A DNA stretch of 64,000 bases from CAYOXX01 sp964408025. Lineage in GTDB: Bacteria > Acidobacteriota > DATKUA01. A model generated the notes under the pieces. That model did not search any database and had not been told where the DNA came from. It saw only the letters and a list, made by a program, of their open reading frames with translations. This document shows positions 18,550 to 26,714 of this stretch, one piece after another (position 1 is the stretch's first letter; each line of letters starts with the position of its first letter). Location: positions 40,051 to 104,050 of the forward strand of contig CAYOXX010000003.1 in the NCBI GenBank assembly GCA_964408025.1. Direction: 5' to 3'. The position numbers were made by a program, and so were the translations under genes.

Positions 18550-19736
18550 TGAGACCAATGCTCATCGCCGTCGCCCTGGTCGGCGCCGCGGCGGCGCTTG
18601 CCGCGGCCCAGCAGGCGGAGCCGAGCGAAGAGGAGCTGCTGCGACTGCAGACCTACATGCTGGTCATCCGCGACGGCTCGCAGATCGTCATCCGCGGCGA
18701 CTACGAGGTCCGGGACGGGCTCGTGCTCTTCTACTTCGACCACGGCCGCCACCCGGTTTTCGCATCAGTCCTTGCTGACTCGGTGGACTTCGAGGCCACC
18801 GCAGCCGCCAACGCCATCCTGCGCAGGGAGCGCAGGCGGCAGGAGCTCTACTTCCGCCTGCTAGCGGAGCGCGAGCGCCGCCTCTTGGAGGAGGCGGAAG
18901 GTCGGCAACCGCTCATCGTGCAGCAGGGCGAAAGCCTGACTGTCCTGGAGGGGGAGCAGCCGGGGGCCATTGAGGTCGCCGGCCCGGGGAGCGAGTTCCC
19001 ACCATACGACCTGGGGGAGGTGGCCGGCCAGCCGCGCAGCTGGGGGCAGCGGGGGGCGGCGNNNNNNNNNNGCCTGTTAGCAGCCCTCGAGGGCAGCAAT
19101 GCCCGCCTGGCGGAACCCGGCCGCGGCCACGACGACCTGGTGATGCGCATCAACAGGGCGGCCGATGAGGAGGAAGCCACCCGGCTGACGCGGCAGCTCA
19201 ACGATATCCGTGCCCGGATCGTGCAGGAGCGCCTGACCGGACGGCTGGCCGGCGACCGGCTCACCGAGCTCTCGCTGCTGGCCGAGGAGCAGGGTCTGCC
19301 GCTGGGCTGGCTCATCCCGGATGACGCCGAGATCGTCGACGAGGGCGGTCTGCAGCCGCAGGCCGAAGCGGGCGCTGCCGGCGGCTGGACCGGCGCCGAG
19401 ACCTACAGCCGCGCGGAGCTTGCCGATGCCCCCGACGAGTGGTGGGGGCGCGAGCGTGCGCGCCTGGAAGAGCTGGCGGCGGCGAGCGATGGCCGCCTTC
19501 GCGAGCACCGGGACCGCTACAACCAGGTGCTGCAGGAGCGCAACAGCACCGACTCCGAGGGCCGACGTTTGCTGCTCAATCAGCAGCTGGCGGAGCTCGA
19601 GCAGGCGATCAGGGACGAGACGGTGCGGCGGGACGAGGTGCGGCGCGCTGCCGAGCGCCTGGTTGAGGTGGCCCGGCAGCTCGGCAAGGAGGAGGAGCTG
19701 GGGCTGATGCGCGACCGCACGGGAGAGAGGCCGTGA
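18549..19736 (+). CDS. Secreted or membrane-anchored protein of unknown function (crosses assembly gap)
   Basis: I do not recognise this protein. It begins with a signal peptide (MRPMLIAVALVGAAAALAAAQQ). A short beta module (VIRDGSQIVIRGDYEVRDGLVLFYF) around residues 35-60 resembles a small SH3-like or DUF-type strand set. It then becomes Glu/Arg-rich and helical, likely coiled coil in residues 85-120 and 285-385. Ten N bases at 19062-19071 interrupt it, so the length (about 395 codons) and frame across the gap are not certain. ATG 18549 overlaps the pafA stop and has GGAGGA upstream. Its stop overlaps the next start (GTGA), indicating co-transcription with pafA. Confidence 0.6.
   Translation: MRPMLIAVALVGAAAALAAAQQAEPSEEELLRLQTYMLVIRDGSQIVIRGDYEVRDGLVLFYFDHGRHPVFASVLADSVDFEATAAANAILRRERRRQELYFRLLAERERRLLEEAEGRQPLIVQQGESLTVLEGEQPGAIEVAGPGSEFPPYDLGEVAGQPRSWGQRGAAXXXXLLAALEGSNARLAEPGRGHDDLVMRINRAADEEEATRLTRQLNDIRARIVQERLTGRLAGDRLTELSLLAEEQGLPLGWLIPDDAEIVDEGGLQPQAEAGAAGGWTGAETYSRAELADAPDEWWGRERARLEELAAASDGRLREHRDRYNQVLQERNSTDSEGRRLLLNQQLAELEQAIRDETVRRDEVRRAAERLVEVARQLGKEEELGLMRDRTGERP
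19062..19071. other. Assembly gap (10 N)
   Basis: A run of ten N in a coding region. The true distance may differ from ten bases. Confidence 0.99.
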
Positions 19737-20707
19737 ACGAGTCCCGGCTACGCAGCGCCGCGCGCAACGCCCTCGTCGGCTGCCTGGCGGTGCACGAGGG
19801 CGAGTCGCTGCTGGTGGTCTCCGACCTGCCGCGCAAGCGCATCGGAGAGGAGTTTAGCGAAGTCGGGATAGAGTTGGGCTGCGAGACGATCCACTCGGTG
19901 ATGGAGCCGCTCGCCAGCCACGGCGCCGAGCCGCCCGCTCCGGTAGTCGAGGCGATGGCTGCGGCCGACGTCGTCGTGGCGCCCACCGTAACCTCGCTCA
20001 CCCACACCGCCGCTCGCCGACGCGCCTGCGAGGCCGGCGCGCGGGTGGCCACCATGCCCGGCATACTGCCCGAGACGCTGATCCGCTGCCTAAACGCCGA
20101 CTACGAGCTGATCGCCCGCCGCACCTACAGGGTCACCGAACTGCTCGATGCCGCGTCCGTTGCCCGCCTGCGCTCGCCCGCCGGCACCGACATCACGATA
20201 CCGATCGGCGGCGTCAAGGCAATCTCCAGCACCGGCCTCATACGCGAGCCTGGGCAGTTCGGCAACCTCCCCTCTGGCGAGTCCTACCTGATGCCGGTCG
20301 AGGGCGCCAGCGAAGGCGTAGTCGTCGTCGACGGCTCGATGGCCGGCGTAGGCCTCATTGCGGCAGGCGATACGATCACGCTGCGCGTCGAGGGTGGCTA
20401 CGTCACATCGATCGAGGGCGGCGCGGCGGCGCGCAGGCTCGAGGAGCTGCTCGAACCCCACGGCCGTCCGGCGCGCAACCTCGCCGAGCTCGGCGTCGGC
20501 ACCAACCACGCCGCCAAGGTAATCGGCGCCATCCTCGAGGACGAGAAGGTGATGGGCACCGCCCACGTCGCCCTCGGCAACAATGTCTCGATGGGCGGCA
20601 CCGTCGACGTCAAGGTCCACCTCGACGGCATCATCCTCGCGCCTGATCTCGAGCTGGATGGCGTGCCGCTGCTCGAAGCGGGGAAGCTGCTGATCGAAGT
20701 CGAGTGA
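19733..20707 (+). CDS. M29-like aminopeptidase
   Basis: This is a 324-residue metallo-aminopeptidase related to thermophilic aminopeptidases (AmpS/PepS, family M29). The C-terminal half has the metal-ligand signatures: Glu252 in NLAELGVGTN, Glu269/Glu271 in LEDEKVMGTAHVALG, His278, and His296/Asp298 in VHLDGIIL. It lacks an export signal and is therefore cytoplasmic. The GTG start overlaps the preceding stop and GGGAGAGAGG lies upstream. Being last in the pafA operon, it could trim peptides released by the proteasome. That role is inferred from position. Confidence 0.8.
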   Translation: MNESRLRSAARNALVGCLAVHEGESLLVVSDLPRKRIGEEFSEVGIELGCETIHSVMEPLASHGAEPPAPVVEAMAAADVVVAPTVTSLTHTAARRRACEAGARVATMPGILPETLIRCLNADYELIARRTYRVTELLDAASVARLRSPAGTDITIPIGGVKAISSTGLIREPGQFGNLPSGESYLMPVEGASEGVVVVDGSMAGVGLIAAGDTITLRVEGGYVTSIEGGAAARRLEELLEPHGRPARNLAELGVGTNHAAKVIGAILEDEKVMGTAHVALGNNVSMGGTVDVKVHLDGIILAPDLELDGVPLLEAGKLLIEVE

Positions 20708-20760
20708 GCTTCGGCAGGTTTACCCTCTAAGCCATCACAAAAACAGAATTCGTTAAGGCG

Positions 20761-21330
20761 TCATAAGTCCTGCCCTAGCTCTGCCAGGACGGCGGCGAAG
20801 ATCTCGATTGCGTCCCAAAGGTTCTGGATGCGCAGGTTCTCGTTGGGGGCGTGCTGGTTGTTGTCGTGGTTGGCTACCGGCAGGCCGACAGTGGGTGTCT
20901 CCAGGACGTCGTTGAAGAGGTACATCGGCACGCTGCCGCCCAGCGTCGGCATGACTATTGGGGGCTCGCCGAGCGCGCCCTCGATCACGTTGATCAGCGC
21001 CCGCGAGACCGGCAGCTCGAGCGGGGTGCGCGCCGGCGGGTAGCCCTCGGTCTCCAGCAGGCGCGCTTCGATGCCGCGGCGGCTCATCATGTCGGCGATG
21101 TGCTCCGCGTTCATGCGAATATTCTCGCTGTCGGAGGCGACGTTGGGGATTGCCAGCAGCTCGGCGAACTCGCGCACGATCTCGGCCTCGTGCTGCTGGC
21201 GGTATTCGCGCACAAATTCCCGCAAGCTCTCCGGGTCCGGAGCGCCCTGCTGCGCTCCCGCCCCGCCGGGGGCGGCCAACAACAGCAGTGCGGAGAGACC
21301 GAAAAGCGTAATCGATTCTAGCCTTAGCAT
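20761..21330 (-). pseudogene. M20-family peptidase with internal deletion
   Basis: This is a 189-residue product with a signal peptide (residues 1-26). Residues 40-97 match the N-terminus of secreted M20/M25/M40 peptidases (LLAIPNVASDSENIRMNAEHIADMM). Residues 100-189 match their extreme C-terminus (RTPLELPVSRALINVIEGA, ANHDNNQHAPNENLRIQNLWD). The usual middle, several hundred residues with the zinc ligands and dimerisation domain, is missing although the frame is intact. It is therefore probably inactive as a peptidase. A collapsed assembly is an alternative explanation. Confidence 0.75.
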
Positions 21331-21573
21331 TCTTCACCCTCCTGATTTGCGGACAAACTATAGCACGTAAACAATATTGCAGGTTCACGTCCTGCGACAC
21401 TTCGATGTGCCCGAGCCATAAATAACAGATTGACATCGGCTCGGGATGTGGTAGAAAGCTGTAATAGAATTATCGTAGGAGATTTCAATGAGGCTGATTC
21501 ACGCATTCGCTAGTATCTACTCGATTAGGGGCGATTTTTATTATATCAATTCAATAGAATATAGAGCAATGCC

Positions 21574-22539
21574 ATGTCCGTAGAAAATTTATTGGTGTTG
21601 TTGATTATAACTCTTATAGGAGTGTTATTCGCAGCATTTATAAGAAGATCAAGTAAGTCTAAGCATAAACGCGGTGTTCAGTATCATATTATCAAAGGTA
21701 CAGAGGAATTAAATGATAATAACTTAAAAAGACAAGATTTGTCAAAGGAAATATCAGAGCCATGGTGTTTCTTTCGACCCGACAAAATGTTTAGTGAGGA
21801 AATAACATCTAAATTGGATTACATTGATCACGGAACAGTTAGAGAGATTATCTATGAGCATTACCCAGAAGATTCATCTATATCTTTTGGATCTTTACCT
21901 ACAATTTTATCACCAATGTTTTGGGAGGCAATTTCTGGCAGAAAACAAAGTGAGATATCATCATTCAAATATCAAGGGAAACCCATTTCTAAGAGTAAAT
22001 ATATAAGATATATGAAAACATGGAACTACCAGAGAGATATTTTTAAAGTATATTTAACTGATATTGATTTATATATTAGAACATTAAACAGAAACTATGT
22101 GAACTTTGTACTTAATAATAATCAAATAATTAATGATATAAATAGACGTCTGACGGCTATGCAAACATTCAAAGATTCAATTAGGAGAAGAGAATGGCCT
22201 AAATTATTATTAATTGTTTCTGAGATACCAATTACTGAGTTAGATCATTCGTTCACAATAACAAAACATATGCTAATATCATTGTACAGAGGCGAAGAAC
22301 TAGAATCTCATAAAGGGCATTTTTATTATCATCCCAAAAGGAGTGATTTTCTTGAAGAAGCTTGGGCTAAAAAATGGTTATTGTCAATTAAATATGGACA
22401 AGAGAGAGAGAATTGGCCTAGCGAGATTAGAGAAACGTATGATATTGTAAAATATGAAGACGAATGTAGAGTATTTAATACAAATTCTATAGAAACCATA
22501 AAGAGAAATTTAGAATCTCTTCTAGCAAAATATAGATGA
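21574..22539 (+). CDS. Unknown membrane-anchored protein in AT-rich island
   Basis: I do not recognise this 321-residue protein. One N-terminal membrane helix (residues 5-23, LLVLLIITLIGVLFAAFI) is followed by a basic stretch, so the rest would face the cytoplasm. The body is Lys/Asn/Ile-rich and predicted mostly helical (ILSPMFWEAISG, RDIFKVYLTDIDLYIRTLNRNYVNF). Codon use is AT-biased and unlike every neighbouring gene, a sign of recent transfer. No catalytic motif is apparent. No strong ribosome site is seen before the ATG. Confidence 0.65.
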   Translation: MSVENLLVLLIITLIGVLFAAFIRRSSKSKHKRGVQYHIIKGTEELNDNNLKRQDLSKEISEPWCFFRPDKMFSEEITSKLDYIDHGTVREIIYEHYPEDSSISFGSLPTILSPMFWEAISGRKQSEISSFKYQGKPISKSKYIRYMKTWNYQRDIFKVYLTDIDLYIRTLNRNYVNFVLNNNQIINDINRRLTAMQTFKDSIRRREWPKLLLIVSEIPITELDHSFTITKHMLISLYRGEELESHKGHFYYHPKRSDFLEEAWAKKWLLSIKYGQERENWPSEIRETYDIVKYEDECRVFNTNSIETIKRNLESLLAKYR

Positions 22540-22865
22540 TATAATGTTATATATCATCTTTTGTTTTACAAAATGATAAATTGGGAAAGAATATATTTGA
22601 ATAATATTAGCTATTCGTAAAGAAAAATCGAGAAATAATATAATTGAATTATATAACTAATGCCACATGCATACTTATAGAAGATCTGGGAATGAGAGCA
22701 GCATAGGCAATAACGAAAAAGCAAGACGTTAATGGATAAAATATAGGAATAGACATAATTAGTTGAATGGTTTTGAAGGATATTGATAAAAAGAGATCGC
22801 GTATTTCAGTAAAGAAATTCCTTTTCATCGTATCTACGTTTATGGTAAAACCTTGTTGAATACTA
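22540..22865. other. AT-rich non-coding stretch
   Basis: No open frame, RNA or clear repeat is recognised. It belongs to the AT-rich island and directly precedes the MetE-like pair. Confidence 0.5.
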
Positions 22866-22877
22866 ATGGGGGCGGCA

Positions 22878-23861
22878 ATGAACTTGCTAACCGCCAGCGT
22901 CGGCAGCTACCCGCGCATCGGCGACGGCCACGAGCAGCAGGCGGTTCGCCGCGCCATGCGGCTGTGGGAGGCCGGTAAGATCCACGTCGGCGATCTCGAG
23001 GAGGCGCACCAGCAGGCGGCCCGCTGGGCGATCGAGGAGCAGGAGGCGGCCGGTATCGAGGTCGTCACCGACGGCCTGGTGCGCTGGTACGACCATTACT
23101 CGCACATCGCGGGGCGCCTGGCCGGGTGCAAGGTAGACGGCCTCGTGCGCTTCGCCGACACCAACTACTACGTGCGCGAGGCGGTGGTCGAGGGCGAGAT
23201 CGGCTGGTCCGGGTCGATCCTGCGCCGCGAGTACGAGTTCGCCGCCGGCGTCGCTAACCGACCGGTAAAGATGGTGGTCACCGGGCCGCACACGATCGCC
23301 CACCACTCGATAAACGAAGGCGGTGTCTACGCCGACAGGGCTGAGCTCGCCATAGCCTACGCCAAGGCACTGGCCCTCGAGGTCGCAGACCTCGTCGACG
23401 CCGGCTGCCGCCACATCCAGATCGACGAGCCGCTGATCCACCAGCACCCGGGCTGGCTCGAGGTCAACGCCGAGACTCTGGCGCTACTGGCGGCGGGGAA
23501 GGGCGAGGCGACCCTGGCGCTCTGCCTCTACTTCGGCGACGCGGCGCCGGTCTACGATGCCCTCCAGGAGCTGCCGGTCGACGACCTCTACCTCGACTTC
23601 ACCTACAGCCCCGCCCTGCCGGACCTGATCGCCTCGCAGGGTTCCGACAAGCGCCTCGGCCTGGGGCTGATCGACGGACGCAACACCCGGCTGGAGAGAG
23701 CCGACGAGGTGCTGCCGCTACTTGAGGTAATCGCCACCAACCTGGACGAGGCGATCCTGGCGCCGAGCTGCGGCCTCGAGTACCTGCCGCGCGACCGCGC
23801 GCGCCGCAAGCTGGAGCGGCTCGTCGAGATTAGGGACGCCTTCGCGGGGGTCGGATCATGA
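22878..23861 (+). CDS. MetE C-terminal-like protein, divergent metal site
   Basis: This is a 327-residue TIM-barrel protein of the cobalamin-independent methionine synthase family, carrying only the catalytic-domain half. Family blocks are visible: SVGSYPR, TDGLVRW, VTGPHTIA, HIQIDEPLIH and a C-terminal SCGLEYLPR. Aligned with the next gene, the zinc ligands His-x-Cys appear as Cys216-x-Tyr218 and the Glu as Asp240. Only Cys298 is retained. It may be a partner subunit or act on another methyl donor. ATG 22878 has GGGGGCGG upstream, with ATG 22866 as alternative. It overlaps the next gene by four bases (ATGA). Confidence 0.75.
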   Translation: MNLLTASVGSYPRIGDGHEQQAVRRAMRLWEAGKIHVGDLEEAHQQAARWAIEEQEAAGIEVVTDGLVRWYDHYSHIAGRLAGCKVDGLVRFADTNYYVREAVVEGEIGWSGSILRREYEFAAGVANRPVKMVVTGPHTIAHHSINEGGVYADRAELAIAYAKALALEVADLVDAGCRHIQIDEPLIHQHPGWLEVNAETLALLAAGKGEATLALCLYFGDAAPVYDALQELPVDDLYLDFTYSPALPDLIASQGSDKRLGLGLIDGRNTRLERADEVLPLLEVIATNLDEAILAPSCGLEYLPRDRARRKLERLVEIRDAFAGVGS

Positions 23862-24856
23862 GCCGCGCGAAGCTCAAGGAGCTGAGCATCGAGCTGCCGC
23901 TCTTCCCGGTCACCGCCGTCGGCAGCTACCCGAAGCCAAAAAACCTCAAGGTTGCGCGCACACGCTTCGGCAGGGGCAAGGCGAGTGCCGAGGAGCTGCA
24001 GCGAGCCACCGACGAGGCGCTCGAGTTCTGGATCCGCGAGCAGGAACGTATCGGCCTCGACGTGCTGGTGCACGGCGAGATGGAGCGGGGCGACATGGTC
24101 GCCTACTTCGCCGACGAGATGGACGGCTTCGAGCGCGGGGGGCTGGTGCGCAGCTACGGCAACCGCTACTACCACAAGCCGATCATCGTCGGCGAGGTGC
24201 GCTGGCGCCGCCCGATGACCGTCGACACCTGGCGCAGGGCGCAGGCGCTGACCGACAGGCCGGTCAAGGGGATGCTCACCGGCCCGTACACGATGATGGA
24301 CTGGAGCTTTGTCGACTACTACCGGAACCGCAGAGAGACGGCGCTGGCGCTGGCGCGGGAGATCCGCAACGAGGTCGAGGCTCTGGTCGAGGCCGGCTGC
24401 AAGATCGTCCAGATCGACGAGCCCGCCACCAGCGTCAGGCCGTCGGAGATCGAGCTCGTGGCGGAGGTCGGACATGTCGTCACAGACGGGCTGCCCGCCT
24501 ACTTCATCAACCACATCTGCTACGGCCGCTTCGCGCCGGTATACCCCGCGCTGCTCGAGCTGCCGGTCGACAACTTCGACATGGAAGCCTCCAATAGCCA
24601 GATGGACCTGCTCGACCTGTTCGGCGGGGAGCCGCCGCGCCGCGACATCACCGTCGGCGTGGTCGACAGCCACAGCCACGTCGTCGAGACCCCCGAACAG
24701 GTGATGGAGCGCGCCCGGGCCGCCCGCGAGGTCCTGCCGGACGAGGCGATCTGGCTCGACCCCGACTGCGGACTCAAGACACGCACCGTCGAGGAGTCGG
24801 TGGGCAAGCTGGAGGCGATAGTAGCCGTCGCCCGCGAGCTGCGCGCGACCGGATGA
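23858..24856 (+). CDS. MetE C-terminal-like methyltransferase (short methionine synthase)
   Basis: This is a 332-residue single-barrel methionine synthase-type protein lacking the N-terminal MetE domain. The homocysteine-zinc ligands are all present: His219 and Cys221 in INHICYGRF, Glu243 in DMEASNS and Cys304 in DPDCGLKTR. LVHGEMERGDMVAYF and VQIDEPA are classical MetE blocks. Short core MetE proteins of anaerobes use a corrinoid protein rather than methyltetrahydrofolate as methyl donor, which would fit here but is not proven. It is coupled to the preceding paralogue by a four-base overlap. Confidence 0.82.
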   Translation: MSRAKLKELSIELPLFPVTAVGSYPKPKNLKVARTRFGRGKASAEELQRATDEALEFWIREQERIGLDVLVHGEMERGDMVAYFADEMDGFERGGLVRSYGNRYYHKPIIVGEVRWRRPMTVDTWRRAQALTDRPVKGMLTGPYTMMDWSFVDYYRNRRETALALAREIRNEVEALVEAGCKIVQIDEPATSVRPSEIELVAEVGHVVTDGLPAYFINHICYGRFAPVYPALLELPVDNFDMEASNSQMDLLDLFGGEPPRRDITVGVVDSHSHVVETPEQVMERARAAREVLPDEAIWLDPDCGLKTRTVEESVGKLEAIVAVARELRATG

Positions 24857-25271
24857 GGGCCCGCCCGATCTCAGGGCGTTTCCCAAGAGTGAATTAGATT
24901 TGCGGGCTTGAGATCGCCGCAGCAGTCCGCAACTGCGGGCGGCCTCGCGATAACAGGCTGTCGTCACCGCAAAATTCATAAATGGGATATTTATATAGCA
25001 ATTCTTGGCCTGTCGGTTTTCCAGTCGGCCTGGGGTGCCCATAATTGCAACGAGAGTGGCCTTGAGAGCTGCACTGTTCTATAGCGCTCACAAAATCAGC
25101 CGCCCTCGCGGCCTCCGCGGATCCCGCACGGGGCGGGATACGCGCGGCGGTCGGTGGCTGCCTGGCTCGGTGCGTCGGGCTGATAGACGAATCGTGCAAT
25201 TAGTCGTTATTGGAGTTGCTTGAACTTACAGTTTCGGTGCAGTATACATGGCGCAGCACAGGGGGGCAGCG
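24857..25271. other. Intergenic region upstream of trpS
   Basis: No gene is seen. It contains GC-rich partial palindromes near 24857-24960 and 25095-25165, perhaps degraded copies of the palindromic repeats, and the trpS promoter at its right end. Confidence 0.45.
25220..25248 (+). promoter_or_regulatory. Sigma70-type promoter for trpS
   Basis: TTGAAC (25220-25225), a 17-base spacer and TATACA (25243-25248). The -10 box overlaps the upstream ATG at 25248, so translation must start at 25272. Confidence 0.65.
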
Positions 25272-26243
25272 ATGAGGATTCTTTCCGGCATACAGCCATC
25301 GGGCGTGCTACACCTCGGCAACTACTTCGGCATGATGCGCCGCATGATCGAGTACCAGGAGCGCGGCGAGCTCTTCTGCTTCATCGTCAACCTGCACGCG
25401 CTGACCAGCGTCTTCGATGCCGAGAGCCTGCGCCGCAACACGGTAGACGCGGCCGTCGATTTCCTGGCGCTCGGCCTCGACCCGGACCGCAGCTACTTCT
25501 GGGTGCAGTCCGACCTGCCCGAGCACGCCGAGCTCTCGTGGTACCTCAGCAACTTCACGCCCGTCGGCCTCCTGCAGCGAGCCCACTCCTATAAAGACAA
25601 GGTAGAGAAGGGCCTGCCGGCCAACGCCGGCCTCTTCAACTACCCGGTGCTGATGGCCGCCGACATACTGCTCTTCCGCAGCGACGTCGTCCCGGTCGGC
25701 AGGGACCAGAAGCAGCACGTCGAGATGGCCCGCGACATCGCCATCCGCTTCAACAACACCTACGGCGAGGTCCTCAAGGTGCCGGAAGTGGAGGTCAAGG
25801 AGGATGTGGCGACGGTACCCGGCATCGACGGCCGCAAGATGAGCAAGAGCTACAACAACGTGATCGAGATCTTCGGCGACAGGGAAAGCCTCGAGAACAA
25901 GGTGATGAGCTTCGTCACCGACTCGACGCCGGTCGAGAAGCCCAAGGACCCCGATTCCTGCTCCCTCTTCGCACTCTACCGCCTCTTCGCCGAGCCCGAC
26001 GCTGTAACTGCCATGGCCCAGCGCTACCGCGCCGGCGGCCTCAAGTACAGCGACGTCAAGCAGGAGCTGATCGAGCTGATCTGGGACTTCTTCACACCCT
26101 ACCGACAGCAGCGCGAGGAGCTGGCCTCCGACATCGGCCGAGTGATCGACATACTGCGCCTCGGCGCCAAGAAGGCCCGCAGGGTCGCCGCCGAGACCAT
26201 GGACGCCGTCCGCGAAGCCGTCGGCGTACGCTACTCCCGTTAG
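25272..26243 (+). CDS. trpS: Tryptophanyl-tRNA synthetase
   Basis: This is a 323-residue class I aminoacyl-tRNA synthetase that charges tRNA-Trp. It has the ATP-binding VLHLGNYFG (HIGH-type) near residue 12, the tryptophan-pocket and dimer blocks (NYPVLMAADILLF, VPVGRDQKQHVEMARDIA) and GRKMSKSYNN (KMSKS) near residue 190. Length is normal. ATG 25272 has AGGGGGGC upstream. The in-frame ATG 25248 lies inside the promoter -10 box and is excluded. It appears to be monocistronic. Confidence 0.95.
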   Translation: MRILSGIQPSGVLHLGNYFGMMRRMIEYQERGELFCFIVNLHALTSVFDAESLRRNTVDAAVDFLALGLDPDRSYFWVQSDLPEHAELSWYLSNFTPVGLLQRAHSYKDKVEKGLPANAGLFNYPVLMAADILLFRSDVVPVGRDQKQHVEMARDIAIRFNNTYGEVLKVPEVEVKEDVATVPGIDGRKMSKSYNNVIEIFGDRESLENKVMSFVTDSTPVEKPKDPDSCSLFALYRLFAEPDAVTAMAQRYRAGGLKYSDVKQELIELIWDFFTPYRQQREELASDIGRVIDILRLGAKKARRVAAETMDAVREAVGVRYSR

Positions 26244-26714
26244 CATTTGATAGCTGCCTGTCTCAACAAGGCTGATTGCTGCTAACGGACCAGCACGATT
26301 CTCGAGAGTTACAGCCTTTTCGAGGTGTCGAATCGAAAAATCGGTAGGACAGTCCGCCGCGGCGGATTCCTGTTTGTCACCTTATCACGTAGGGGGGGCC
26401 TTCAGGCCCCCCGCAAGTAGGACAGATCCGGAGGCGGGCAAGCTCTCCTGCCTGTCATCTCTCAGGTGGGCTCGACATTCCCGTCAGTCACCTCTGTAGC
26501 GGCGGCCTTTAGGCCGCCTAGTCGGGCTCCGCACGCGGCGGATAAATTTAGCCCGACGCTACCGCTCGCGCGTCCTCAGCCATCGGGCGTGGACTTTCCT
26601 GTTGCCTGAAGACCCAGCACATAATCCGTGTTGAGCATTTGCTGTTGCACCTCAGTGTGAGATAATATCGTATCTTCACAGCCTATAAATTAGATGTAAC
26701 AGGGGGGTCTGAAA
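26244..26714. other. Repeat-rich intergenic region
   Basis: No gene is seen. Several palindromes occur: one at about 26351-26368, a long G/C hairpin at about 26391-26412 (GGGGGGCC TTCA GGCCCCCC) and the REP-like element at 26496-26562. The promoter of the next gene probably lies near 26650-26690, but no box set is convincing. Confidence 0.5.
26496..26562 (-). repeat. Palindromic intergenic repeat, REP-like, copy 2
   Basis: A 67-base element framed by GTAGCG/CGCTAC with inner hairpins GGCGGCCTTTAGGCCGCC and GTCGGGCT/AGCCCGAC. Read on the minus strand it has the same arm order as the element at 8986-9076. Confidence 0.7.

Larger units (their letters stand above)
21440..22865. other. AT-rich island
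   Basis: About 1.4 kb has base composition strikingly lower in GC than both flanks and holds a single gene plus AT-rich non-coding DNA. It starts after the deleted M20 gene and stops at the MetE-like gene. No integrase, terminal repeat or tRNA end is visible. Confidence 0.7.

Noticed and set aside
17130..18558. Long open frames on both strands across dop, pafA and other GC-rich genes
   Set aside because: They are out-of-frame shadows with low-complexity Arg/Pro/Ala composition, typical of GC-rich coding DNA.
25248..25271. Upstream ATG start for trpS
   Set aside because: The ATG is part of the predicted -10 box, so it would not be in the mRNA.
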